Of a stretch of 64,000 nucleotides of DNA, positions 35,293-43,786 are shown piece by piece. Source of the stretch: WTGA01 sp965214055 (lineage in GTDB: Bacteria; Pseudomonadota; Gammaproteobacteria; Arenicellales; Poriferihabitantaceae). The position numbers and the translations under genes were made by a program. The notes under the pieces are model-generated. The model made no database searches. It was not told where the DNA came from and saw nothing but the letters and a program-made list of their open reading frames with translations. Numbering within the stretch: the first letter of the stretch is position 1; each line of letters begins with the position of its first letter. Location: NCBI GenBank assembly GCA_965214055.1, contig OZ243931.1, positions 2,418,001 through 2,482,000 of the forward strand. The letters are read 5' to 3'.

Positions 35293-37004
35293 GTGTCTGA
35301 GAAAAACCCCCTGATTTTGCGTAATCGGATGACTGAAATCAATTTTTGCAGGTTCCCTCCGACGGATGCGGAGGAGATTTTCGCTCAATGCCGCTTGTTT
35401 TCAGCTGTTTGAGGCACGATTTGGTGGAATTGTACGCTCCAGGCCATAGGAGTCCCTCCCCGTCGGTGCGGGGGCAGGTCTGACCGGGTAAAAAGGGCGT
35501 CAGGCAGCCAGACGGTGCCGATCATGATGCGTTTTCTCCGATTTTTGTACCATCCGGCCGAGGCGCTGCAGGTTGGCAGCAAGTATGGCCAGCCCGACGG
35601 TTCTCTCGAACCCGTCGGCTCCCTTCGCCCGGACTCTGTCAAGTCCGTGGTGCTCCAGGTGATTGATTGCTGACTCCACGGCCGGGTGCTGCTTGCGGGC
35701 TCGGGCAAAGACTTCTTCGGACTCCCGTTCCTGGTCCGCGGCATTCAGGCGGCCCTTTTTCGGCAAGGCCGCGGTGTCAAGCAGTTCGTCCAGACGCTTG
35801 CGGTTCGCCGGGCTGTGAAAGCCCCGGTCAAAGCTGCATTCCCGCAGGTCCGGGTGCATCTTTTGGCAGGACTCAATCAGGGGAACCGCTACATCTATAT
35901 CCCCGCCTTGCCTTTCGATATCCACCGGGTATGCTCCTCGAATACCGAAAAGGTTTTCTCGGAATGCTCAATCGTTTCGCCCTGTAACACCCGGCGGTCG
36001 ATCTGGTTGGTAAACTTGTGGACAAACCACAGAAATTTGCGGATCTTCTCCATCCGGGCGGCACTTGCCCCGGCTTCCTCCAGGGCAACCCGGGATAACT
36101 CCGCTTTCCCGGCCATTTTCCGACAGGTCTTCAGATACTTCACCACCTGCTTCGGTCGTTTCTTCCAGAACCGAGCCGTGGAGACCCGATTGAACCGCTT
36201 GCGTACCTGTTTGGTCAGGTGCTGCCGCCAACCTTTCACATCATGCAATTCACAGGCCTTGCTGGTTTCGCGGATCAGGCAGCGAGTGGAATCCAACAGG
36301 AGGTTGAAATCAGTCGGGTAGTGGACATCCGTCTCCACCACGAAACTATCGCATCGCCCGGCCAACGTTTCTCCAGGCTTTTTTTTGCGACCGCATGCCC
36401 CGTGGAAACCACCAGTTGGTTCACCTTGACCAGCACCTCGGGGCGTAACAGGCTGACATTGTCGATGACCTGCTGGAGCTTGTAGGAAGCATGGATCGTC
36501 CCGTGACCCAGAAAGGCCCGGATATCCGCATGCTTATTCACCAGCTCATGCAACCGGTCAAAGTCACAGTTCAATCCTTCTTTGAGTATTCCCATTACCA
36601 GAATGCTCCACAGGGTCATACCCGGGCGGCCATTGTTCAGGTCCACCCCGGGGAGCACCTCTTGCTCCAGCAATTCAAACAGGGCGGTGCGGGTGGTTTC
36701 ATCGGCATAGAGATGTTGCAGTCCCAGCAACAGGGCAGGAATATCATCTCGTGACCTTGGATCAAGCTGGATATCCTCGATGGACAAGGCGCCGATCTCG
36801 GCCTGGAAGTGGAAGACGTTTCGCATAATGGAAAAACAAAAGAAAAGTGAGGATGGAGAAGGCGAAGATTCGACAAAAAGGGCCTATACTGCCCGTATTT
36901 TACCATAAACCGCCCTTCTTGGGGGAATCTTCGAGCAAAAAAACCGAAAATAATCCTTTTAAATCAACATACTATCGTTGATCTGGGGGTTTTCTGGCAA
37001 ACAC
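35293..37004 (-). mobile_element. IS element (ISNCY/IS5-like), defective, 1712 bp
   Basis: Terminal inverted repeats are GTGTCTGAGAAAAACCCCC (left) and GTGTTTGCCAGAAAACCCCC (right end read inward), alignable with one gap. A 6-bp direct duplication TAGTTA flanks the element. Inside is one DDE transposase gene on the minus strand that spans three reading frames. The insertion splits a Uma2-type gene. Family name is a judgement from transposase motifs; the IR and target duplication are read directly. Confidence 0.88.
35500..36826 (-). pseudogene. DDE transposase of the IS, spanning three frames
   Basis: Frame 1 starts at ATG 36826 (MRNVFHFQAEIGALSIED) and covers the N-terminal domain. At an A8 run (36379-36386) the protein continues in the -1 frame with RCDSFVVETDVHYPTDFNLL, the first DDE strand, to GKAGI at about 35895. 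The rest (DIDVAVPLIES, LRECSFDRGFHSPANRKRL, LPKKGRLN, HHGLDRVR) continues in a third frame to 35500. At the second junction about 20 residues usual for this family (from after KGKAG to before the DVAVPL block) are missing, so a deletion has disabled this copy. The A8 site is in phase for a programmed -1 shift and may be normal for the family. Confidence 0.75.
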
Positions 37005-37010
37005 TAGTTA
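37005..37010. repeat. Target-site duplication, right copy (TAGTTA)
   Basis: Second copy of the 6-bp duplication flanking the IS; see 35287. Confidence 0.85.
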
Positions 37011-37391
37011 TACGGTGTGCAGATACTTTCTCCAAGACCTGAACTGGCCCAGGCATGCCTGGGTGCGGGCCGCGGGTTCATGTGCTGTGTGCCGTCTATG
37101 ATCTCGGCCACCTTGTGCGGGGGCGCGTCGAGCACATCCTGATAGGACGCGGGTTCGGGTAATTGTGTAGCACTTGCTGCCGCCTTCTTGCCCATGGTTT
37201 GTTCTCCTGAAAAGATAAAAGGGGACAACATCTAGTGTAGTCCCTGACTGCCAACTGACTCAAGACGCGAGTTTTCCAACGGGAAATGAGCCACAAGTCA
37301 GTATCTCTACACTGATATTGTCAAAGTAGTCTGAACTTCATATGTTTGTTTGCAATTTCCCCCTTGTGAAGTTGTCCCGATTACGCGGGGG

Positions 37392-37670
37392 TCAGCTCTG
37401 AACAAGATGGATGACTGGCCTGGTTCCGGTTGCCTCAGCATATCGATACAGGCTCTTGATGCTGGGTAGTGTGCGGCCACCCTCAAGACGGGCGACAACG
37501 GACTGGGTGGTCCCCATACGTTTGGCCACCTCCTCTTGAGTAAGGCCAGCTTCGACCCGCGCAGCGATTAAGGTATGGGCAACCTCGAATTCCGGCCTCA
37601 TTTCTTCGAAGGCTTCGTTGACCTTTGGGTCTTTCATGCACTTCTTTTTAAGTTCGGCAATACTGCTCAT
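37392..37670 (-). CDS. higA: HigA-type antitoxin, XRE-family HTH protein
   Basis: 92 residues. The N-terminal helix (IAELKKKCMKDPKVNEAFEE) is followed by a helix-turn-helix: LIAARVEAGLTQEEVAKRMG then TTQSVVARLEGGRTLPSIKS. This layout is typical of HigA antitoxins paired with Gp49-like HigB toxins. The ATG overlaps the stop of a 27-codon upstream frame, which appears to be the remains of the toxin. The antitoxin itself looks intact and may still act as a repressor. Confidence 0.85.
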   Translation of the reverse strand: MSSIAELKKKCMKDPKVNEAFEEMRPEFEVAHTLIAARVEAGLTQEEVAKRMGTTQSVVARLEGGRTLPSIKSLYRYAEATGTRPVIHLVQS

Positions 37671-37750
37671 GTCTGTATCTCCTTCACACGTTCAAGTGCG
37701 AGTTTGATGGTAGCCTTTGGGGTCTTTTGCATCTCCACTTGCCACTGCAT
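37667..37750 (-). pseudogene. C-terminal remnant of a HigB (Gp49-like) toxin
   Basis: A 27-codon frame reading MQWQVEMQKTPKATIKLALE then RVKEIQT, overlapping higA by ATGA. The KTPKATIKLALERVKE stretch matches the typical C-terminus of Gp49-like HigB toxins (QKTPxxEIxLAxxRxKE). The catalytic body is absent, so the toxin has been lost by deletion. A TATAAT lies only seven bases upstream of the ATG. Confidence 0.55.
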
Positions 37751-37756
37751 GAGCAA

Positions 37757-37785
37757 ATTATAGCAAAAATACGATATTTATCATA
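37757..37785 (-). promoter_or_regulatory. Promoter and operator candidate of the truncated higBA pair
   Basis: On the minus strand, a perfect -10 TATAAT (37762-37757) is preceded by the near-perfect dyad TACGATA-TT-TATCATA (37770-37785, six of seven positions symmetric) in the -35 to -10 spacer, where HigA-type repressors commonly bind. Transcription would start at or near the ATG of the remnant. Confidence 0.45.
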
Positions 37786-37878
37786 CCGTTTTAAGAATGG
37801 GTATAAGTGGATATTTTTTTGGGTTTTAACCGGCCTCATTTTCACTCCGAAGGACAATTAAAATATTTCGGAGTTTGA

Positions 37879-38865
37879 TTAAGCGAGTTTGTCTTTGATT
37901 TCCTGCAACGTAAACCGTTGTTCCTTGAGAGCATGGATTTGCTTGATACGATCGATCATTTTCGGCGCATAAAGTTGGTAGCCCGACCCCGTGACTTCAG
38001 CAACGCTCAAGAGACCTTTTTTTGTCCAGTGGCGAATGGTGGAATTTGGTTCACCCACCTTTTTTGCAAGCTCCCCAATCTTCAGCAATCGATTACGATC
38101 AACTGGCTCGGCATCTTCCCCGGCAGCGGCCTTCAAATAGATATCCAATGATCGATCGACGGCCTTCCAAATAATTTTAAAATAGTTACCTTTAGAACCA
38201 CCAAGCTGGGCTTTTTCCAATGATCCGATATAGGCCAAACGATCACGCTTGCGAATAATCGCCGCGGGATAACCAGACATCAGTAAAATCATATTCATGA
38301 GCAATCTAGCACTGCGACCATTTCCATCTACAAAGGGATGTATGGTAACGAGGCGATAATGTGCTTCTGCTGCCAGTTCAACAGGATGGAGCCCTTGGTC
38401 ACTTGCAAGCCATGCTGTGAACTCCTGCATGAGTTCAGGAACTTTGCGTGGATTAGGCAAAACAACCGTAGAGCCTGAAATTCTGACCGGCACAGAACGG
38501 TAGTGTCCGGCATTCGCATCATCAATGCCTTTGAGGATTACGTCGTGAATGTGAAAAATCTCCTTTTCCGTCAGGCAGGCAGGCTTGCGTTTGACTTGCT
38601 CCTTGATCCAATCCAGCGCCTGTGCGTGGTTAGTGGCTTCCAGATGCTCGGTCAGTAATTTTCCGCCAACCGTCAATCCCTTTTCAACGACCAGCGCGGT
38701 CTCTCGCCGGGTCAGCGTGTTCCCCTCAATGGCGTTGCTGGTGTAGGTCAGTTCAACCCGGAACCAGTCATCCAGATTTCGGACAAGGGCATCCGGTAAC
38801 GGACGAAACCCGTCCAGACGTTTCTTTTTCTCGGTAAGTCTATCCAGTTTCATGGATAAAACCAT
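37879..38865 (-). CDS. Fic-family AMPylase fused to a MerR-like HTH domain
   Basis: 328 residues. The N-terminal inhibitory helix motif TSNAIEGN (S/TxxxE) is present (class II Fic), followed by the Fic core with catalytic HPFVDGNGRSAR at about 175. The flap segment is AGHYRSVPVRISGS. From about residue 258 there is a MerR-type winged helix: LLKIGELAKKVGEPNSTIRH, WTKKGLLSVAE, YQLYAPKMIDRIKQIHALKE. Fic enzymes transfer AMP to target proteins; the DNA-binding tail suggests the protein also regulates its own gene, whose start abuts a palindrome. ATG 38865 or 38853 may be the start. Confidence 0.88.
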   Translation of the reverse strand: MVLSMKLDRLTEKKKRLDGFRPLPDALVRNLDDWFRVELTYTSNAIEGNTLTRRETALVVEKGLTVGGKLLTEHLEATNHAQALDWIKEQVKRKPACLTEKEIFHIHDVILKGIDDANAGHYRSVPVRISGSTVVLPNPRKVPELMQEFTAWLASDQGLHPVELAAEAHYRLVTIHPFVDGNGRSARLLMNMILLMSGYPAAIIRKRDRLAYIGSLEKAQLGGSKGNYFKIIWKAVDRSLDIYLKAAAGEDAEPVDRNRLLKIGELAKKVGEPNSTIRHWTKKGLLSVAEVTGSGYQLYAPKMIDRIKQIHALKEQRFTLQEIKDKLA

Positions 38866-38885
38866 AAACTATAACGTCATAGTTT
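38866..38885. promoter_or_regulatory. Operator candidate upstream of the Fic-MerR gene
   Basis: AAACTAT-AACGTC-ATAGTTT: seven perfectly symmetric base pairs on each side of a six-base centre, immediately next to the start codon of the fic gene. Dyads of this size are typical binding sites for MerR-like dimers. Confidence 0.5.
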
Positions 38886-39028
38886 TCAAGTTCATTTTAG
38901 AAATGAGATGAACTTCCACAGAACAGCCGGATGGGGCACTCCGCCATCCATGGCGTAAAAGTCGAGGACCTCAAGCAAGAGCGGATGTTGGACTAAAACC
39001 GAATGGAGCGGTCTTCCGGTCCCGCGGT

Positions 39029-39850
39029 TTACCCGTAGCGACCCTCAATATAGTCTGCGGTTTCTTGCATTGCGGGGGTCACAAACAAGTCTTCTGTCGC
39101 ATTATGTTCCATGACCTTACCGTGTAACATGAAAATGCACTCTTCGCTGGCACGCCGGGCCTGGGACATGTTGTGGGTGACAATGAGCACCGTATATTCC
39201 CCGTGCAGGTCCCAGAGCAACTCCTCAACGGCCGCCGTGCCCTTCGGATCCAGTGCCGAGCAGGGTTCGTCCATCAGAAGGATCTTCGGTCGAACCGGCA
39301 ACAGGCGTGCGATACAAAGCTTTTGTTGTTCTTCCAGGGAGAGTTCAGTGGCCTTTTTGTCCAGATTGTCCTTGACTTTGTCCCACAACAACACCTGACG
39401 CAGGGCATCTTCCAGAATTTCCTCCATTTCCAGCTTGCTGAATTTCTGTCCCTTGTTGTGAATCCGGTGTCCGAACAGGACATTGTCCCGAATGGAAATG
39501 GGCAGGGGATTGGGCCGTTGAAAGACCATGCCGATGTTTTTCCGGACCTGGACCAGTTCCACGGCAGGATCGTAGATATTGTGGCCAAACACATGGATAC
39601 TTCCATCGATCCGCACATATCCCAACCGTTCGTTTATCCGGTTGACGCTTCGCAGGTACGTGGATTTCCCACAGCCGGAAGGACCAATCATGGACGTGAT
39701 CAGGCCCTCCTTGATATTGATGTTGACATCGAAAAGGGCTTGGAAGGATCCATACCATAGGTTCAGGTTCTGCGTACAGATCGCGTAATCGTCCCGTTTC
39801 ATGACAGGATGGTCGCTGGATTCATGGTCAGGGGCGTTGGAAGGCCTCAC
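39029..39850 (-). CDS. pstB: Phosphate ABC transporter ATPase PstB, degenerate signature motif
   Basis: 273 residues. Walker A GPSGCGKST, Q-loop VFQRPNPLP, Walker B ILLMDEPCSALDP and switch His VTHNMSQARRAS are canonical PstB. The signature, normally LSGGQQQ, reads LSLEEQQ here (about residue 168). GTG at 39850 with GGGAG upstream is the likely start; ATG 39802 (MKRDDYAI) is an alternative. It follows a second PstB gene whose own defects are complementary, so the two likely form an asymmetric heterodimer under PstA and PstC. Confidence 0.9.
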   Translation of the reverse strand: MRPSNAPDHESSDHPVMKRDDYAICTQNLNLWYGSFQALFDVNINIKEGLITSMIGPSGCGKSTYLRSVNRINERLGYVRIDGSIHVFGHNIYDPAVELVQVRKNIGMVFQRPNPLPISIRDNVLFGHRIHNKGQKFSKLEMEEILEDALRQVLLWDKVKDNLDKKATELSLEEQQKLCIARLLPVRPKILLMDEPCSALDPKGTAAVEELLWDLHGEYTVLIVTHNMSQARRASEECIFMLHGKVMEHNATEDLFVTPAMQETADYIEGRYG

Positions 39851-39886
39851 ACTTTTTCTCCCGGGTTGGTCATTGGGACAAGATCA

Positions 39887-40729
39887 CTAGCCAAATTTTC
39901 CTTCGATGTAGTCCCTGGTTCTGGAATCTTCCACATTCCCCTCAAACAGGGATTCCGTCTTACCAATTTCGATGCACTTTCCGTTCAGGAAAAAAGCGGT
40001 CCGGTCCGCGAGCCGACGGGCCTGCTGCACCAGGTTGGTCACCAGAATGATGGTCATTTCCGAGCGCAGTTCCTTCAGCACCTCCTCGATCCGCATGGTG
40101 GTCACGGGGTCGACAGCAATGGAAAATTCATCCAGCATCAACAGGTCAGGGTCCTGTGACAGGGCACGGGCAATGGTCAGTCTTTGCTGTTGCCCGCCGG
40201 AGAGCAGGCTGCCCAGAGAATTCAGCCGGTCTTTGACCTCATCCCACAGCGCGGCCCGGGTCAGGCAGCGTTCGACGATGATATTCAGTTCCGTTTTGTC
40301 CGTGATTCCCTTGAGCCGGGGAGACAATGCCACATTTTCGTAGATGGTCAGCGGTAGGCCGACCGGAAGCGGGAATACCACGCCTATCCGGCTACGCAAG
40401 GCGTACACATTTTTCAGCTGGTGAATATCCATTCCGTTGAACCGTATCCGGCCACCCACCCCCATGTTGTCCGTGAAGGTGTTCATCAGGTTAATGCATT
40501 TCAGGAAACTGGTTTTTCCGGCGTTTGCAGGTCCAATAATGCCGAATATTTCGTTTTCCCAAACGTCCAGGGTGACCTCGCTCAGCACGGTCTGGCCGCT
40601 GTAATGGACGGACAGGTCGCGCACTTCGAGTTTTTTGACCCTCGTTCCTCTTTTGTCTTCCATTTGATTCGGGGCTGCGGGGTTTGAATTCCCGTTTTGC
40701 GGTTCCGTTTCTGAATCGGTATTTACCAT
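39887..40729 (-). CDS. pstB: Phosphate ABC transporter ATPase PstB-like, H-loop histidine missing
   Basis: 280 residues. Walker A GPANAGKTS and the signature LLSGGQQQRLTIARAL are good. Walker B is LLMLDEFSIAVDP (DEP changed to DEF). The switch region reads ILVTNLVQQARRL, where PstB has VTHNMQQA, so the H-loop His is lost. An N-terminal extension of about 30 residues precedes the ATPase fold. ATG overlaps the pstA stop (ATGGTAA). Confidence 0.9.
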   Translation of the reverse strand: MVNTDSETEPQNGNSNPAAPNQMEDKRGTRVKKLEVRDLSVHYSGQTVLSEVTLDVWENEIFGIIGPANAGKTSFLKCINLMNTFTDNMGVGGRIRFNGMDIHQLKNVYALRSRIGVVFPLPVGLPLTIYENVALSPRLKGITDKTELNIIVERCLTRAALWDEVKDRLNSLGSLLSGGQQQRLTIARALSQDPDLLMLDEFSIAVDPVTTMRIEEVLKELRSEMTIILVTNLVQQARRLADRTAFFLNGKCIEIGKTESLFEGNVEDSRTRDYIEGKFG

Positions 40730-41592
40730 TTTTTCCGGCCCCGCAGGTAAATTCGAAAAGCGATGGACAAACTGTTCATCAGCAAAACCATGCTGATGAG
40801 CACCAGCGCAACCCCGTACGGCAGGGCATCCGGCACACCGGGAACCTGGGTCGCGACAACAAACAGGTGCAGGGACAGCGCCATGGTCTGGTCATAAATG
40901 CTTTCGGGCAGGAACGGGAGAAAAAAGGCGGCCCCGGTAAACATGATTGGCGCGGTTTCTCCTGTCGTGCGGGAAACTTCCAGAATAACCCCGGTAAGAA
41001 TGCCGCTCACGGCATTGGGCAGGACAATTCGTCGTACGGTCTGCCACCGGGTCGCTCCCATATTCCAGCAGGCCTCCCGGAAGGCATAGGGGACGGACTG
41101 GAGGGATTCCTTGGTTGCCACAATGACCACGGGTAACGTCATGATTGCCAGTGTCATGCTGGCGGCCAGGATGCTCGTTCCAAACTTGAAAAATATCACA
41201 AAGGCACCGACGCCAAACAGGGCATGGACGATGGACGGTACACCGGCGAGATTGATGATCGCGAGGTTGATCAGCCGGGTAAACCAGTTGTTTCCCGCGT
41301 ATTCGCTCAGGTAGATGGCGGCGGCCACTCCCAGGGGGACCGAAATGAGCAGGGCCAGGGTGACCAGCCAGACGGTCCCAAACAGTGCAGGGAAAATCCC
41401 ACCGGCCGTCATGCCGTCTACCGGGTCGGTAAACAGGAATTCCATGGAAATGATACTGCCGCCCTTGTATATCAGGGTGGCAAGAATGATCAGGACAGGG
41501 AGAATCAGCAGGATCGTGACCAGCATCAGCAGGGTACGATACAGCCCTTGAATCCGTTTGTTTCTGGCAATTAACTCTGTTTCTTCAAACAT
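40723..41592 (-). CDS. pstA: Phosphate ABC transporter permease PstA
   Basis: 289 residues with six predicted TM helices. Typical PstA blocks are IYLSEYAGNNWFTRLINLAI, GVPSIVHALFGVGAF and the EAA loop ALGATRW-equivalent CWNMGATRWQTVRRIVLPNA. Partner of PstC; lies between pstC and the pstB-like gene, 42 bp after pstC. Confidence 0.93.
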   Translation of the reverse strand: MFEETELIARNKRIQGLYRTLLMLVTILLILPVLIILATLIYKGGSIISMEFLFTDPVDGMTAGGIFPALFGTVWLVTLALLISVPLGVAAAIYLSEYAGNNWFTRLINLAIINLAGVPSIVHALFGVGAFVIFFKFGTSILAASMTLAIMTLPVVIVATKESLQSVPYAFREACWNMGATRWQTVRRIVLPNAVSGILTGVILEVSRTTGETAPIMFTGAAFFLPFLPESIYDQTMALSLHLFVVATQVPGVPDALPYGVALVLISMVLLMNSLSIAFRIYLRGRKKW

Positions 41593-41634
41593 GACTGTTT
41601 TCCAATAGGGTCCCGGGGTCGTAGTACCACACCA

Positions 41635-42564
41635 TCACTGATCCCGGATTCCGCGGACGATCAGGTCCGCCGTCAGGTTGATCACAAAGGTAATCAGAAA
41701 CAGGAAAATACCAATGGTAAACAAAACCTGATAGTGGTCCGAACCGACGGCCGTTTCCCCGAGTTCTGCAGCAATGGTTGCGGTCAGCGCTCTGACCGGG
41801 TCAAACAGACTGTCGGGGATGTTTACGGAATGCCCCGTGGCCATCAGCACGGCCATGGTTTCCCCGAAACCGCGCCCGACCCCAAGCAGGACGGCACCAA
41901 GCAGACCGTTTTTGGCAGCCGGGAGGACTGTTTTGAAAATGACTTCCCATCGCGTTGCCCCCAGTGCTTCAGCAGCTTCACGGTAGCGGTCAGGGACCGC
42001 CTTGAGCGCATCTTCTGCGATGGAGGTCATGATGGGGGCCGCCATGAGTCCCAGGATAATGCCGGCGTTCAGCACATTCAGGCCGACCGGAACATTAAAC
42101 ACTTCAATGATCAGGGGATTCATGATGGTCAGTCCGATGAAGCCCCACACCACCGATGGAATTGCGGCCAGCAGTTCCACGAGTACCTTGAGAAATTCCC
42201 GGGTGCGTCCCGTTGCAAATTCCCCAATAAAGATGGCCGCCCCCAGTGAGAAGGGAATGGCCACAATCATCGCCAGCCCCGTTACACTGGCTGTTCCTGC
42301 CACCAAAGCCAGTATTCCGTATTCCGGTGCATCCTCATCGCTGGGCTCCCAAAAGGGAGACAGAAAAAATTCCTTGAAATCGAAATCATCGAACAGGAAT
42401 CCCGCTCCCTCAAGGGTCACGAATGCGAAAATACCGATGATGAATACGATCGCGGAGATGCCTCCGATGAAAACCAGTGCCTGGACAAGTTTGTCGATGT
42501 ACCAGTCCAGATTACGCCGGTCAAATTCAGCGGCGCTCGGGGGTGTTGGAGAAGCCCGTTCCAT
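41635..42564 (-). CDS. pstC: Phosphate ABC transporter permease PstC
   Basis: 309 residues with six TM helices. Characteristic segments: IPSVVWGFIGLTIMNPLI, EDALKAVPDRYREAAEALGA with TRWEVIFKTVLPAAKNG (EAA loop), and VGRGFGETMAVLMATGHSVN. It is separated from the phoU-like stop by three bases, so the operon is tightly packed. Confidence 0.93.
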   Translation of the reverse strand: MERASPTPPSAAEFDRRNLDWYIDKLVQALVFIGGISAIVFIIGIFAFVTLEGAGFLFDDFDFKEFFLSPFWEPSDEDAPEYGILALVAGTASVTGLAMIVAIPFSLGAAIFIGEFATGRTREFLKVLVELLAAIPSVVWGFIGLTIMNPLIIEVFNVPVGLNVLNAGIILGLMAAPIMTSIAEDALKAVPDRYREAAEALGATRWEVIFKTVLPAAKNGLLGAVLLGVGRGFGETMAVLMATGHSVNIPDSLFDPVRALTATIAAELGETAVGSDHYQVLFTIGIFLFLITFVINLTADLIVRGIRDQ

Positions 42565-42567
42565 GTT

Positions 42568-43650
42568 TCAGCTCTCTTCGCCGCTCAACAGGTCCATCAG
42601 GTCTTTGACCTGGGGTGCCAAGGTCCGGTACACCTTCGCCATGTGCTCGGAATCGTGCTCCCCGGGTACCGCTACGTCCCCGACTTCCCAGTGCAAAACG
42701 GAAGTATGAAAGGGAATATCGGTCAGATACGCACTCACATCGCCCTGAAGACAGACGATGACGTGCTGGTCCGCAATTTCATGGAGAGTCAGATCATTCA
42801 GGGCCACCGGGTTTGTGTTCTCCATGCTGATCCCCCGGCTTGAGGAAAAATCAAGGAGTCCGGGGTTCAGGCTCTTGGCAGCCGTCCGCCCCGCACTGCG
42901 GTAGCGCCCGGTATTCGGATACTGTTTGCGGGCGATAGCCTCGGCCAACGGACTGAAGAAGCTGTTGTCTTCGTCGATAAACAGGATATCGAAAACCTTG
43001 GGTTCTTTCTGTTCTCCGGTGGCGGCAAATACGGTTTCCTCACACAGGTTTTTCGCTTGGTCCGCAACCCGCTTCAATTGGCTGAAGACCGCAAAAAGAG
43101 CCAGTGTATCCTTGAAATTCCTGGTTTGACTGGTATCGGCGATCTCCTGGTAGACGATATCCAGATTGTATTCCATGGCGCCGGACATCATTTTTGTACT
43201 GTGGGCCAGTTCCGCATTCAATTCGTTGAATGCCCGGGTCGCCTGGTCCAGCATCAACAGCGTCTCGCTCGCCATCCTGTCCAGTTCCCGTCCCATGGCA
43301 TCATCAGCGGGTGGGGATGAAAGCTGCACCCCCTCCCGCGCGATCGTGACCGCATAATCTCCGATACGCTCCAGTTCAATGTTAACCCGTATCACTGCGG
43401 AAAGAAGCCGCAGATGGGTTCCGCTTGGCAGATGGATGGCAATGAAGCGATGACACAGCCGATCAATCTCTCGCATGGACCGATTGATGGGGTAATCGTT
43501 GAGGATGGTTGAATAGGCCAGATCACTGTTGCCGGTCTGCAGGGCGTGCACGGCACTTTTCACCGCCGCCGCCACTTTGACAGCCTGATCTTCAATCCGT
43601 TTGCGTATCAGCAGCAGGTCATTTTCCAGGCGTTTCTCTAATAGTGGCAT
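42568..43650 (-). CDS. PhoU domain fused to a degenerate low-molecular-weight phosphatase-like domain
   Basis: 360 residues. Residues about 1-215 are a PhoU two-bundle protein: INRSMREIDRLCHRFIAIHL, RVNIELERIGDYAVTIAR (PhoU metal motif) and LKRVADQAKNLCEETV. From about 218 a LMW-phosphatase/ArsC-like fold follows: FDILFIDEDNSFFSPLAEAI, where active enzymes read FVCxGNxCRS. The catalytic Cys and Arg are replaced, so it should be non-catalytic. Later parts (VIVCLQGDVSAYL, FHTSVLHWEVGD) keep the fold. PhoU restrains Pst/PhoR signalling; here the added domain may act as a sensor. Located between pstS and pstC. Confidence 0.85.
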   Translation of the reverse strand: MPLLEKRLENDLLLIRKRIEDQAVKVAAAVKSAVHALQTGNSDLAYSTILNDYPINRSMREIDRLCHRFIAIHLPSGTHLRLLSAVIRVNIELERIGDYAVTIAREGVQLSSPPADDAMGRELDRMASETLLMLDQATRAFNELNAELAHSTKMMSGAMEYNLDIVYQEIADTSQTRNFKDTLALFAVFSQLKRVADQAKNLCEETVFAATGEQKEPKVFDILFIDEDNSFFSPLAEAIARKQYPNTGRYRSAGRTAAKSLNPGLLDFSSSRGISMENTNPVALNDLTLHEIADQHVIVCLQGDVSAYLTDIPFHTSVLHWEVGDVAVPGEHDSEHMAKVYRTLAPQVKDLMDLLSGEES

Positions 43651-43786
43651 TTCACAGCCTCCGGTCTTTGTGTGAACGATAAAAATGGATTACAGGATCA
43701 GGATGCGCCGGCACGAAAGAATACCGACCGCGCCTGAATCAATGGATTGCAGAATCCAGGAAAGCGGGTTGCACAACCGCTTCAGG

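Larger units (their letters stand above)
34878..37195 (-). pseudogene. Uma2-family endonuclease-like gene split by an IS element
   Basis: The 5' part (37195 to 37005) begins MGKKAAASATQLPEPASYQD after an AGGAG site and contains VAEIIDGTQHMNPRPAPRH. The 3' part (35286 to 34878) contains GGPGGWWIIDEPELHLG, LAPDWVCEILSPST and IYAREDVAYLWFVDP, the PD-(D/E)XK-like core of Uma2/DUF820 proteins. Removing the IS and one copy of the 6-bp duplication joins the halves exactly in frame into a 199-residue protein, the normal family length. These proteins are abundant in cyanobacteria and other bacteria; their function is unsettled. Confidence 0.88.

Noticed and set aside
34455..38900. Genomic island bounded by a repeat of the tRNA-Ser 3' end
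   Set aside because: No second copy of the tRNA end is visible downstream, so a classical att duplication is not supported.
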